DNA from: Rhizobium sp. FY34
GTDB taxonomy: Bacteria; Pseudomonadota; Alphaproteobacteria; Rhizobiales; Rhizobiaceae
Reading direction: 5' to 3'
Assembly (NCBI RefSeq): GCF_005222845.1
Contig: NZ_STFZ01000006.1
Span: 271,973 to 335,972 of the forward strand
Length of the DNA stretch: 64,000 nucleotides
Below the pieces are notes generated by a model. It was given only the letters and a program-made list of their open reading frames with translations. It was not told the DNA's origin and did no database searches. Positions 19,115 to 27,304 of the stretch are shown here, one piece after another; position 1 is the stretch's first letter, and each line of letters begins with the position of its first letter. The position numbers and the translations under genes were made by a program.

Positions 19115-19489
19115 ATGGCAAAAATCCCTGAAATGCCCAAGCATCGCGGCTTTCCCGCAGGCCTTCTGGGCACGCAGTGGCAATTCACGCTACGCCGCGC
19201 CAATTCCAAGGTCACCAAGCTCACCTCCATGCCTCGTCACCGCACCATGGATCCGACGGTGGCGCTGGCTGATATCGGCTTCGTGCAGGCGCTCTGGCAG
19301 CATTTCGGGGCAGAGCCTTTCGAGCGCGGCAATCTGGATGGCGAGCGTCTCTGCCGCCTGTTCGGGCGCGAATTGCTGGTCGCCGAGCGCGGGTTTGATC
19401 CGCAATCCTATTTTGCCAAGCTGAAGCTGAATGAAGCGCTGGCCCGCAAGAATTTTCCGGCCGCCTTTGAAGAGATGGGGGAGGGTTGA
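19115..19489 (+). CDS. conserved protein of unknown function, tandem paralogue
   Basis: 124 aa, not recognised. It aligns end to end with the preceding gene: MPKHRGFPAGLLG, FTLRRANSKVTKL, ALWQHFGAEPFERGNLDGERLCRLFGRELL, and a similar NFPAAFEEM tail. The ATG at 19115 is chosen by alignment with the paralogue; an in-frame GTG at 19082 would add 11 residues. It ends 3 nt before the DUF4393 gene, so it forms a continuous unit with it. Confidence 0.65.
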   Translation: MAKIPEMPKHRGFPAGLLGTQWQFTLRRANSKVTKLTSMPRHRTMDPTVALADIGFVQALWQHFGAEPFERGNLDGERLCRLFGRELLVAERGFDPQSYFAKLKLNEALARKNFPAAFEEMGEG

Positions 19490-19492
19490 CGT

Positions 19493-20344
19493 ATGACCGA
19501 GGGAAAACTCCCTTTAAAGTTTGATATAGGTCTATCTGCGAAAGCAGAAGTAAAAGCTGAGGTGCCTACATCGGCCATGGGTCGTCTCGTCGATTCTTTG
19601 ACAGATGCAATTAGACCCTTCACGGAGCACCGTGGACTGAGAGGCGATCTTATAAGACTCCAGCGAGAGGATGTTCTCATAGAGATTGCCAAACGTGCTT
19701 CAAAACGATTGGCCTTGGAGAGTGCGATGCCTCAACCGGTAGCCAATCGTATACTGATCCCTCTTTTGGAAAAAGCGTCATGGACGGATCCTGATGACAA
19801 TCTACTTATTGATAGCTGGGCAAATCTATTGGTCAGCGCGACTTCGAGTCCAAACCCAAATCAAGCTATCGCAGTAGATATTCTAAGTAAGCTTGACACA
19901 CTTCACGTTAAGCTTCTTAACGACAACATCAGCAAAGCATCAGATAAAGATTTCGGAGATGTGCCGCTTGATTATGACGAACACTCAGTCAGAGAGTCCG
20001 TAAATAATATTTTTGGGAAAATTTATGCAAAAGGCGCATTTGATGTAGATGAAATGGATAAAAAAATATCAATTTTACTAGATGTTCCGGGCGTTTTTTA
20101 TAATGCTGGCGGATTTAATGCGGAGAGTGGCGAGGCATATGAGCTTTCTGGTACGCCGTATGTGCGCGGCCAAGAGGAACTAAAGGAGGCTTTGGTTAGC
20201 TTAAATATACTGAAAGAATACTTCATAAAAAACATCGAAGTTCCTGGCGGCATAATATGGCTTCAATACTACGTGCTTACGTGGTTCGGGGTTGAGTTCT
20301 TGGAAGCTTGCACGTTTTCGAAGGTCGGCGAGGTTGCACAATGA
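19493..20344 (+). CDS. DUF4393 (Abi-alpha-like) protein, AT-rich
   Basis: 283 aa. The block around residues 85-125 (LLEKASWTDPDDNLLIDSWANLLVSATS) has the W-x-N/D-LL pattern of the DUF4393/Abi-alpha family, found in some abortive-infection candidates. Codon use is strikingly different from its neighbours: many AT-ending codons and AT-rich runs (for example around 20010-20110), so it looks horizontally acquired. Its TGA overlaps the pccA ATG (ATGA at 20341-20344), so the pccA ribosome-binding region lies inside this foreign gene. The biochemical activity of the family is unknown. Confidence 0.65.
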   Translation: MTEGKLPLKFDIGLSAKAEVKAEVPTSAMGRLVDSLTDAIRPFTEHRGLRGDLIRLQREDVLIEIAKRASKRLALESAMPQPVANRILIPLLEKASWTDPDDNLLIDSWANLLVSATSSPNPNQAIAVDILSKLDTLHVKLLNDNISKASDKDFGDVPLDYDEHSVRESVNNIFGKIYAKGAFDVDEMDKKISILLDVPGVFYNAGGFNAESGEAYELSGTPYVRGQEELKEALVSLNILKEYFIKNIEVPGGIIWLQYYVLTWFGVEFLEACTFSKVGEVAQ

Positions 20345-22350
20345 TCTCCAAAATCCTCATCGCCAACCGGGGTGAAATCGCCTGCCGGGTCATCAAGACC
20401 GCCAGGCGCATGGGCATCAAGACGGTCGCCGTCTATTCGGATGCGGATGCCAATGCGCTGCATGTGCGCATGGCGGATGAGGCGGTGCATATTGGACCGG
20501 CGCCCTCCAACCAGTCCTATATCGTCATCGACAGGATTTTGGATGCCATTCGCAAGACCGGCGCCGATGCGGTGCATCCCGGCTATGGCTTCCTCTCGGA
20601 AAACCCGTTGTTTGCTGAGGCGCTGGAAAAGGCAGGGATTACCTTTATCGGCCCGCCGGTTGGCGCCATCCAGGCCATGGGCGACAAGATCACCTCGAAG
20701 AAACTGGCGGCCGAAGCCGGTGTCTCCACCGTACCCGGCCATATGGGCCTGATTGCCGATGCCGACGAGGCCGTGACCATTTCCGCCTCCATCGGCTATC
20801 CGGTGATGATCAAAGCCTCTGCCGGCGGTGGCGGCAAGGGCATGCGCATTGCCTGGAACGATGCCGAAGCTCGCGAAGGCTTCCAATCCTCGAAGAACGA
20901 GGCGAAGAACTCGTTTGGCGATGACCGCATCTTCATCGAGAAATTCGTCACCGAACCGCGCCATATCGAAATCCAGGTGCTCGGCGACAGGCATGGCACC
21001 GTGCTTTATCTGGGAGAGCGCGAATGCTCCATCCAGCGGCGCAACCAGAAAGTCATCGAGGAAGCGCCATCGCCCTTCCTGACGCCGGAGACCCGGCGTG
21101 CCATGGGTGAGCAGGCCGTCGCGCTTGCGAAAGCCGTGGGTTACCATTCCGCCGGCACGGTGGAGTTCATCGTCGATGGCAAGGCCAACAAATTCTACTT
21201 CCTGGAAATGAACACCCGCCTGCAGGTGGAACATCCGGTGACGGAACTCGTGACGGGCATCGATCTTGTCGAGCAGATGATCCGCGTCGCATCGGGCGAT
21301 AAACTGTCCTTTGGCCAGGAGGATGTGAAGCTCAATGGCTGGGCCATTGAAAGCCGGCTTTATGCGGAAGATCCCTTCCGCAATTTCCTGCCCTCCATCG
21401 GCCGCCTGTCGCGTTACCGCCCGCCCGCCGAAGGCGAAAGGCCGGATGGCACTCTGGTGCGCAATGATACCGGCGTCTTCGAAGGCGGCGAGATTTCGAT
21501 GTATTACGATCCGATGATCGCCAAGCTCTGCACCTGGGCGCCGGATCGGCCTTCCGCCATCGAGGCTATGTCTGCCGCACTCGATGATTTTGAAGTGGAA
21601 GGCATCGGCCATAACCTGCCCTTCCTTTCGGCGGTCATGGAACAGGAGCGCTTCCGTTCCGGCAAGATCACCACGGCCTATATCGCGGAAGAATTTCCTT
21701 CAGGCTTTACCGGCGTCGTGCCGGATGCGGCGTCCTCGCAAAAGCTTGGCGCTATTGCAGCCGTCATCCAGCGCCGGGTGCAGGCGCGCGCTGCGCAGAT
21801 TTCCGGCACGATCGGCAATCATGCCCGCGTGGTGGGCAGCGACTGGATGGTGCAGCTGGGTGATGTCCATCATGCGGTCAGCCTGTCGGGCGGCGCTGAT
21901 ACCGAACTGGCGACGTTCAAGGACAGCGGCGACAGCCTGTCGGTTGTGAGCACGTGGCATCCGGGCGGAACCCATGCGCATTTTGCCGTGGATGGCGAGA
22001 GCCTGGGCGTCAAGGTGGATCTCGTCGGTTCGGCCATCCGCCTTCGCCTGCGCGGCATGGATGTCATGGCCCGCGTGCGTTCGCCGCGTGTTGCGGAACT
22101 GGCAAAGCTCATGCCGGTCAAGCTGCCGCCGGATACGTCGAAAATGCTGCTCTGCCCCATGCCGGGTGTCATCACTTCGGTTGCTGTCGTGGCTGGGGAA
22201 ACGGTGGAAGCCGGCCAGACGCTGGCAACCGTCGAGGCGATGAAAATGGAAAACGTGCTGAAAGCGGAGCGGCGCGGCACGGTCAAGCGCATCGCGGCCT
22301 CTGCCGGTCAGAGCCTCGCGGTGGATGAGCTGATCATGGAGTTCGAGTGA
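20341..22350 (+). CDS. pccA: propionyl-CoA carboxylase alpha (biotin carboxylase/carrier) subunit
   Basis: 669 aa. Biotin carboxylase domains occupy residues 1-450 (ANRGEIACRV; ATP-grasp glycine loop GGGGKGMRI near 160-170; MNTRLQVEHPVTE active-site region near 285). A linker BT domain follows, then the biotinyl carrier domain with the modified Lys635 in AMKME. It carboxylates its own biotin with ATP and bicarbonate and feeds PccB. The ATG at 20341 gives the canonical MISKILIANRGEI start. It is coupled to the upstream DUF4393 gene by an ATGA overlap and lies about 3.2 kb from pccB. It is convergent with the ParE-like toxin gene. Confidence 0.95.
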   Translation: MISKILIANRGEIACRVIKTARRMGIKTVAVYSDADANALHVRMADEAVHIGPAPSNQSYIVIDRILDAIRKTGADAVHPGYGFLSENPLFAEALEKAGITFIGPPVGAIQAMGDKITSKKLAAEAGVSTVPGHMGLIADADEAVTISASIGYPVMIKASAGGGGKGMRIAWNDAEAREGFQSSKNEAKNSFGDDRIFIEKFVTEPRHIEIQVLGDRHGTVLYLGERECSIQRRNQKVIEEAPSPFLTPETRRAMGEQAVALAKAVGYHSAGTVEFIVDGKANKFYFLEMNTRLQVEHPVTELVTGIDLVEQMIRVASGDKLSFGQEDVKLNGWAIESRLYAEDPFRNFLPSIGRLSRYRPPAEGERPDGTLVRNDTGVFEGGEISMYYDPMIAKLCTWAPDRPSAIEAMSAALDDFEVEGIGHNLPFLSAVMEQERFRSGKITTAYIAEEFPSGFTGVVPDAASSQKLGAIAAVIQRRVQARAAQISGTIGNHARVVGSDWMVQLGDVHHAVSLSGGADTELATFKDSGDSLSVVSTWHPGGTHAHFAVDGESLGVKVDLVGSAIRLRLRGMDVMARVRSPRVAELAKLMPVKLPPDTSKMLLCPMPGVITSVAVVAGETVEAGQTLATVEAMKMENVLKAERRGTVKRIAASAGQSLAVDELIMEFE

Positions 22351-22378
22351 GATGGGGTCTTGCGGCTCGGATAAATGG

Positions 22379-22738
22379 TCATGCGTCGCTAGGCCGGTTG
22401 CCGAGCCGTTTGAGGATGTGCTTTTCATGATCCTGGCCGCCGAAGAATACTGCCAGGATCCGCATCTCGTGCTTTTCTTCATCCACTTTGAAATAGAAAG
22501 TCGCACTATTCTTGGTCACTTGGCGCAATCCCGGCGAAATTTGATGCCGCAGATTCCCTTGGTGCGGAGCATGGACGAGCGCAAGCATATCTCGGTCGAT
22601 GGCTTTCAAACGTGCTGCCGCACGAGCAAGTGCGTCCTGCAAGTCGTCTCCGAGCGAGATGTAGGACTCTACCAGATGATCGAAAATCAGGTCGAGGTCA
22701 CGGTCTGCTGCAGGGGACCGGAACAGATCAAAGCCCAT
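22379..22738 (-). CDS. parE: ParE/RelE-family toxin
   Basis: 119 aa. The fold family is recognised from AADRDLDLIFDHL near the N-terminus, GLRQVTKNSATFYFKVD in the middle and ILAVFFGGQDHEKHILKRL at the end. ParE members poison DNA gyrase while RelE members cleave mRNA; the sequence alone does not settle which. The ATG at 22738 is used because a TTG at 22759 is the only upstream alternative. It overlaps the antitoxin stop by 11 nt and sits downstream of it, the usual antitoxin-first order. Confidence 0.85.
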   Translation of the reverse strand: MGFDLFRSPAADRDLDLIFDHLVESYISLGDDLQDALARAAARLKAIDRDMLALVHAPHQGNLRHQISPGLRQVTKNSATFYFKVDEEKHEMRILAVFFGGQDHEKHILKRLGNRPSDA

Positions 22739-22997
22739 ACTGAACTTTCTTGGCTGCAATCAACGCGTCAATACGGCGACTGCTTTCCTCCGCGCTCAAA
22801 AAGGGCCCCTTGCTTCTCTCTTCAATCAAGGCCCGTAGCGCTGCCAGTTCCGCCTCTTTCATCTCCGTCTCTTCGCGCAACAGTTCCAGTCCCTGTTGCA
22901 CAACGGCGCTCACACTCGAAAAGCGTCCCTCCTCAACCAGTCGGCGGGCAAAGGCGTCCTGTTGATCGGAAATGGAGACAGATGTCTTTACAGTCAT
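22728..22997 (-). CDS. parD: ParD-like ribbon-helix-helix antitoxin
   Basis: 89 aa. The N-terminal VKTSVSISDQQDAFARRLVEEGRFSS (residues 3-28) is a ParD ribbon-helix-helix DNA-binding segment. The acidic C-terminal half would wrap the toxin. It is cotranscribed with the toxin gene (11-nt overlap). A consensus promoter with a palindrome in its spacer lies 27-55 bp upstream, which fits autorepression by the ParD dimer. Confidence 0.88.
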   Translation of the reverse strand: MTVKTSVSISDQQDAFARRLVEEGRFSSVSAVVQQGLELLREETEMKEAELAALRALIEERSKGPFLSAEESSRRIDALIAAKKVQYGL

Positions 22998-23023
22998 GGC
23001 AGATCCATCCTGATTGTGCCCGC

Positions 23024-23052
23024 ATAATACTACCGGGTGGCACCCTGGTCAA
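23024..23052 (-). promoter_or_regulatory. parDE promoter with operator palindrome in the spacer
   Basis: On the minus strand TTGACC (23052-23047) and TATTAT (23029-23024) are separated by exactly 17 bp. The spacer contains AGGGTGCCACCCGGT, an imperfect inverted repeat suited to ribbon-helix-helix binding. The parD ATG is 27 nt downstream. A bound ParD would block RNA polymerase directly. Confidence 0.75.
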
Positions 23053-23114
23053 TTTGCCGGTCGATGCCAGATCCGCCGAAATAACAACGACAACTTGAGG
23101 TGAGGAGACCGACG

Positions 23115-25253
23115 ATGTCGCAGAAAACCATCGTAGACTGGCAGGCCCTTGCCGAGAAGGAACTGAAGGCGGCGCCCGAGACGCTGACCTGGCAGACGCC
23201 GGAAGGCATCGATGTCAAGCCGCTCTATACGGCGGACGACCTCCAGGGCATGGATCACCTCGACAGCCTGCCGGGTTTTGCACCCTTCGTGCGCGGCCCG
23301 CGCGCCACCATGTATGCCGGTCGCCCCTGGACGATCCGCCAATATGCCGGCTTCTCCACGGCGGAAGAAAGCAATGCCTTTTACCGCAAGAATCTTGCCG
23401 CCGGTCAGAAGGGCCTGTCGGTTGCCTTCGATCTCGCCACCCATCGCGGTTACGACAGCGATCATCCGCGCGTCGAAGGCGATGTCGGCAAGGCAGGCGT
23501 TGCCATTGATAGTGTCGAGGACATGAAGATCCTGTTTGACGGCATTCCGCTGAAGGACATGTCGGTGTCCATGACCATGAACGGCGCGGTCATCCCTATC
23601 CTCGCCAGCTTCATCGTCGCGGGCGAGGAGCAGGGCTGTTTGCGCTCGGAGCTTTCCGGCACCATTCAGAACGACATTCTGAAGGAGTTCATGGTCCGCA
23701 ACACCTATATCTATCCGCCGGAACCGTCCATGCGGATCATTGCCGACATCATCGCCTATACGGCCAGGGAAATGCCGCGCTTCAACTCCATCTCGATTTC
23801 CGGCTATCATATGCAGGAGGCGGGTGCGACGCTCGTGCAGGAGCTTGCCTTCACGCTGGCCGATGGCCGCGAATATGTGCGCGCGGCTCTCGCCAAGGGG
23901 CTGAATGTCGATGAATTTGCCGGGCGGCTCTCCTTCTTCTTTGCCATCGGCATGAACTTCTTCATGGAGGCGTCCAAGCTGCGCGCCGCGCGCCTGCTCT
24001 GGTCGCGCATCATGCAGGAGTTCGAGCCGAAACAGCCGGGTTCCCTGATGCTGCGCACCCATTGCCAGACCTCCGGCGTGTCGCTTGCCGAGCAGGATCC
24101 CTATAACAACGTCATCCGCACGGCCTATGAGGCGCTATCTGCCGTACTAGGCGGCACGCAATCGCTGCATACCAATGCGCTGGACGAGGCGATTGCCCTG
24201 CCCACCGAGTTTTCCGCCCGCATTGCCCGCAATACGCAGCTCATCCTTCAGCATGAGACGGGCGTGACCAAGGTGGTCGATCCGCTGGCCGGTTCCTATT
24301 ATGTCGAATGCCTCACCAAGGAACTGGCGGACAAGGCTTGGGCGCTGATCGAAGAGGTGGAAAGCCTTGGCGGCATGACCAAGGCCGTGGCCGATGGTCT
24401 GCCGAAGCGCCTGATCGAGGAGGCCGCCACCCGCCGTCAGGCCGCCATAGACCGGGCTGAAGAGATTATCGTCGGCGTCAACAAGTACCGGCTCGAAAAC
24501 GAAGAGCCCATCGATATTCTGGCCATCGACAACACAGCCGTGCGCAATGCCCAGATCGCCCGGCTGGAACAGCTGCGGCGCCAGCGTGATCCGGCGCGTG
24601 TGGCAGAAGCTCTCGCGTCGATCGTCAAGATTGCCGAGACGGGTGAGGGCAATCTGCTGGAGGCGGCCGTCGAAGCGGCGCGTGCTCGTGCTACCGTCGG
24701 CGAGATTTCCGATGCTATGCGCCAGGTGTTTGGCGATCATGTCGCCGTGCCGGACGTGGTCTCCAATATCTATGGCCCGGCCTATGAGGGTGATCCCGAA
24801 TATGAAAACCTGACCAACCGTCTCGCCGTCTTTGCCAAGGCCACCGGCATTCGCCCCACAATGCTGGTGGCAAAGCTTGGTCAGGATGGTCATGATCGCG
24901 GCGCCAAGGTGATTGCCTCGGCCTTCGGTGATATCGGTTTCGAGGTCGTGGCCGGCCCGCTGTTCCAGACGCCGCAAGAGGCGGCGGATCTGGCTGTGAC
25001 GCAAAAGGTTCAGGTGGTCGGCATGTCGTCGCTTGCGGCCGGACACAAGACGCTTGCCCCACAGCTTGTCGAAGCCTTGAAGGCAAAGGGCGCCAAGGAC
25101 ATCATCGTCGTGGTTGGCGGCGTCATCCCGCGCCAGGATTACCAGTTCCTGCTGGACTCAGGCGTCGCCGCCGTCTTTGGCCCCGGCACAAATGTGCTCG
25201 ATGCCGCCCGCGCCATTCTCGACCTTATGGAAGGGCGCCGCCGAAACGCCTGA
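23115..25253 (+). CDS. scpA: methylmalonyl-CoA mutase (single-subunit type)
   Basis: 712 aa. It isomerises (R)-methylmalonyl-CoA to succinyl-CoA with adenosylcobalamin, completing propionyl-CoA assimilation. The N-terminal TIM barrel includes the substrate region [21 protein letters not shown]. The C-terminal B12 domain has the base-off motif DGHDRGAK (D591-x-H593-x-x-G596), followed by [12 protein letters not shown] and the VVVGGVIP segment. The size and layout are those of the homodimeric ScpA/BhbA enzymes. The start follows GAGGAG. It depends on cobalamin, and cobST and a CobW-family gene lie elsewhere in the window. A MeaB-like chaperone and an epimerase gene are not adjacent. Confidence 0.95.
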   Translation: MSQKTIVDWQALAEKELKAAPETLTWQTPEGIDVKPLYTADDLQGMDHLDSLPGFAPFVRGPRATMYAGRPWTIRQYAGFSTAEESNAFYRKNLAAGQKGLSVAFDLATHRGYDSDHPRVEGDVGKAGVAIDSVEDMKILFDGIPLKDMSVSMTMNGAVIPILASFIVAGEEQGCLRSELSGTIQNDILKEFMVRNTYIYPPEPSMRIIADIIAYTAREMPRFNSISISGYHMQEAGATLVQELAFTLADGREYVRAALAKGLNVDEFAGRLSFFFAIGMNFFMEASKLRAARLLWSRIMQEFEPKQPGSLMLRTHCQTSGVSLAEQDPYNNVIRTAYEALSAVLGGTQSLHTNALDEAIALPTEFSARIARNTQLILQHETGVTKVVDPLAGSYYVECLTKELADKAWALIEEVESLGGMTKAVADGLPKRLIEEAATRRQAAIDRAEEIIVGVNKYRLENEEPIDILAIDNTAVRNAQIARLEQLRRQRDPARVAEALASIVKIAETGEGNLLEAAVEAARARATVGEISDAMRQVFGDHVAVPDVVSNIYGPAYEGDPEYENLTNRLAVFAKATGIRPTMLVAKLGQDGHDRGAKVIASAFGDIGFEVVAGPLFQTPQEAADLAVTQKVQVVGMSSLAAGHKTLAPQLVEALKAKGAKDIIVVVGGVIPRQDYQFLLDSGVAAVFGPGTNVLDAARAILDLMEGRRRNA

Positions 25254-25265
25254 GCTTGCGTCATT

Positions 25266-25280
25266 TAACCAATTAGGTTA
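25266..25280. promoter_or_regulatory. MqsA-type operator palindrome before mqsRA
   Basis: TAACCAATTAGGTTA: perfect 5-bp arms TAACC/GGTTA around a 5-bp centre, ending 5 nt before the mqsR start. It resembles the AACCT-N-AGGTT palindromes bound by E. coli MqsA, so autorepression by the downstream antitoxin is likely. Confidence 0.65.
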
Positions 25281-25285
25281 TTTGC

Positions 25286-25588
25286 ATGGAGAAGAAAAGA
25301 CCGCATTGTCCGCTTGAGCGCGTCCATCGGCTGGTGACGAGTGGCCGGGTCCGGGCCACGGGGTCTGCTTTTATCGGTGCTCGAGCGCTCGGCATCGTGG
25401 ATCTGGATGGAATGTGTCGCGTGCTTCTTGCTTTGACGATGAAGAATTTCTTCAAATCAATGACCACGCATGCCGACCATTCGATCTGGCAGGATGTCTA
25501 CCGAACACAGACGGATCTCGGGGATGCGGTTTATCTCAAGCTGACCGTCATCGATGATGTGCTGATCGTGTCGTTCAAGGAGCTTTGA
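25286..25588 (+). CDS. mqsR: MqsR-family mRNA interferase toxin
   Basis: 100 aa, the usual MqsR size. The family is supported by the RelE-like fold text ALTMKNFFKSMTTHADHSIWQDVY (residues about 49-72) and the hydrophobic C-terminal strand VYLKLTVIDDVLIVSFKEL. E. coli MqsR cuts mRNA mainly at GCU; activity here is inferred. The order toxin-then-antitoxin is as in E. coli mqsRA. The start at 25286 is preceded by the palindromic operator rather than a clear Shine-Dalgarno. Confidence 0.85.
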   Translation: MEKKRPHCPLERVHRLVTSGRVRATGSAFIGARALGIVDLDGMCRVLLALTMKNFFKSMTTHADHSIWQDVYRTQTDLGDAVYLKLTVIDDVLIVSFKEL

Positions 25589-25590
25589 GG

Positions 25591-25992
25591 ATGAAATGCC
25601 CCTGCTGCGGTGGTGCTGAACTTGTCCATGAGACGCGGAATATGCCCTATACCTACAAGGGCAAAGAGACGATCCTGTCTGCCATTGAGGGAGACTATTG
25701 TCCCTCTTGCGGCGAAGTGGTGCTGGATGCGGAGAATGGCAACCGGCTCAGCGACCTCGTCGGGCTGTTTCAGCGGCAGGTGAATGCGGTGCTTGTTGAT
25801 CCGGCCTATATCGCCTCTGTTCGTCGCAAGTTGAAACTCGACCAGAGACAGGCGGGTGAAATCTTCGGAGGCGGTGTCAATGCTTTTTCCCGATACGAAA
25901 CCGGCAAGACCCAGCCGCCAATTGCGCTGGTCAAGCTGTTGCGCCTGCTCGATCGACATCCTGAACTTTTGAGCGAGGTGCAGGCCGCCTGA
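25591..25992 (+). CDS. mqsA: MqsA-family antitoxin and repressor
   Basis: 133 aa, with GAGG 5 nt before the ATG. The N-terminal zinc domain has Cys3, Cys6, Cys37 and Cys40, the same positions as the zinc ligands of E. coli MqsA. The C-terminal XRE-type helix-turn-helix (residues about 68-125, LDQRQAGEIFGGGVNAFSRYETGKTQPP) would bind the palindrome upstream of mqsR. It is 2 nt downstream of the toxin gene. It is convergent with dxr, with only 6 nt between the two stops. Confidence 0.9.
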   Translation: MKCPCCGGAELVHETRNMPYTYKGKETILSAIEGDYCPSCGEVVLDAENGNRLSDLVGLFQRQVNAVLVDPAYIASVRRKLKLDQRQAGEIFGGGVNAFSRYETGKTQPPIALVKLLRLLDRHPELLSEVQAA

Positions 25993-25998
25993 ATGAGG

Positions 25999-27165
25999 TT
26001 ACGCCAGGTGGCGCTTGGCGGCGTGGCGGGCTTCCAGGTCTGCCGCAAACACGTCGTCCATGCTGCCGGCTTGCGGCAGATGGGCAAGTTCCTCCATCAC
26101 GGCTTCGGTGATCTCGGCCATGGTCAGGAACCCCGTCTCGCCGGCAATGAAGGCTTCGAGCGCCACTTCCTTGGCGCCGTTCAGCACGGCGCCCTGCACG
26201 CCGCCGCGGGTCATTGCAAGCTTTGCCAGGCGAAGGGCGGGAAAGCGGATCTCGTCCGGCGCCTCGAAATCCAGTCTTGCAAGTCTGGCGAAATCCAGCC
26301 GTTCGACTGGCAGATGGGCGCGGCGCGGATATTCGAGTGCATAGCCTATGGCGTGTCGCATGTCCGGGCTGCCAAGCTGGGCGAGGATCGAGCCATCCGT
26401 GTAACCCACCATGGAATGGATGATCGATTGCGGATGCACGATCACCTCCACCTGGCTCGGCGTGAGCCCAAACAGGTGCATGGCCTCGATCATTTCCAGC
26501 GCCTTGTTGAACATCGAGGCGCTGTCGATGGAGATTTTCAGACCCATCGACCAGTTGGGATGGGCACGCGCCGTTTCCATCGTCACATCGGCCATCTGGG
26601 CGCGGGTGAAGGTGCGAAACGGGCCGCCGGAAGCCGTCAGGATCACTCGCTCGATGGCGTGGCGCTGGTTTTCCTCCAGAACCTGGAAGATGGCATTATG
26701 CTCGCTGTCGACGGGCAGAAGCCGGCCGCCGCCTTGCCTGACCGCCGAGACGAACAGATCGCCGGCCGAGACCAGACATTCCTTATTGGCCAGCGCGATA
26801 TCCGCCCCGCGTCTGGCGGCTGCCAGCGTGGGAGCAAGGCCTGCGGTGCCGACAATGGCGGCCATGACCACATCGGCCTGGGCGCTGGCGGCTTCCAAAA
26901 GCCCCGTTTCGCCGGCAGCGATTTCGATCCCTGTGCCCGACAAAAGGTCGCGCAGCGCCACATACTGGCTTTCATCCGCTGTTACGGCCAGTTTGGCGCC
27001 ATGTGCTTTAGCCTGCCTGGCAAGAAGCTCGATATTGCCGGCCCCCGTCAGCGCCACCACATCGAACGCATCTCGACCGCCCAGATGGGTGACGACATCC
27101 AACGTATTCGTACCGATCGAGCCGGTGGAGCCGAGAATGGTGATGCTGCGCTTCAAGCTGGTCAT
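25999..27165 (-). CDS. dxr: 1-deoxy-D-xylulose 5-phosphate reductoisomerase
   Basis: 388 aa. It converts DXP to 2-C-methyl-D-erythritol 4-phosphate with NADPH in the MEP isoprenoid pathway. The NADPH-binding ILGSTGSIGTNTLDV opens the protein; ANKECLVSAG, LPVDSEHNAIFQ (metal ligand region) and HPNWSMGLKISIDSASMFNKALEMIEA are the classical catalytic motifs. The ATG at 27165 gives the standard N-terminus; the ORF could extend to 27237 but that part is not conserved. This is a second-locus-type dxr standing alone, with no other MEP genes in view. Confidence 0.94.
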   Translation of the reverse strand: MTSLKRSITILGSTGSIGTNTLDVVTHLGGRDAFDVVALTGAGNIELLARQAKAHGAKLAVTADESQYVALRDLLSGTGIEIAAGETGLLEAASAQADVVMAAIVGTAGLAPTLAAARRGADIALANKECLVSAGDLFVSAVRQGGGRLLPVDSEHNAIFQVLEENQRHAIERVILTASGGPFRTFTRAQMADVTMETARAHPNWSMGLKISIDSASMFNKALEMIEAMHLFGLTPSQVEVIVHPQSIIHSMVGYTDGSILAQLGSPDMRHAIGYALEYPRRAHLPVERLDFARLARLDFEAPDEIRFPALRLAKLAMTRGGVQGAVLNGAKEVALEAFIAGETGFLTMAEITEAVMEELAHLPQAGSMDDVFAADLEARHAAKRHLA

Positions 27166-27304
27166 GCGAAAGGTCCGGTTTGGTCCCCGCTCGTTTACAG
27201 GGGCCGGAGCCGGGTCACAAGGGCGGATGCGCCGCATTGAATTTCATGCCCGCCGGTGCCAGATGCGATAGATTGGAAATGCATGGTATCGGCGGAGAAG
27301 CAAT

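Noticed and set aside
20269..21612. 447-codon minus-strand ORF across pccA
   Set aside because: Antisense shadow; pccA motifs are intact in the plus frame.
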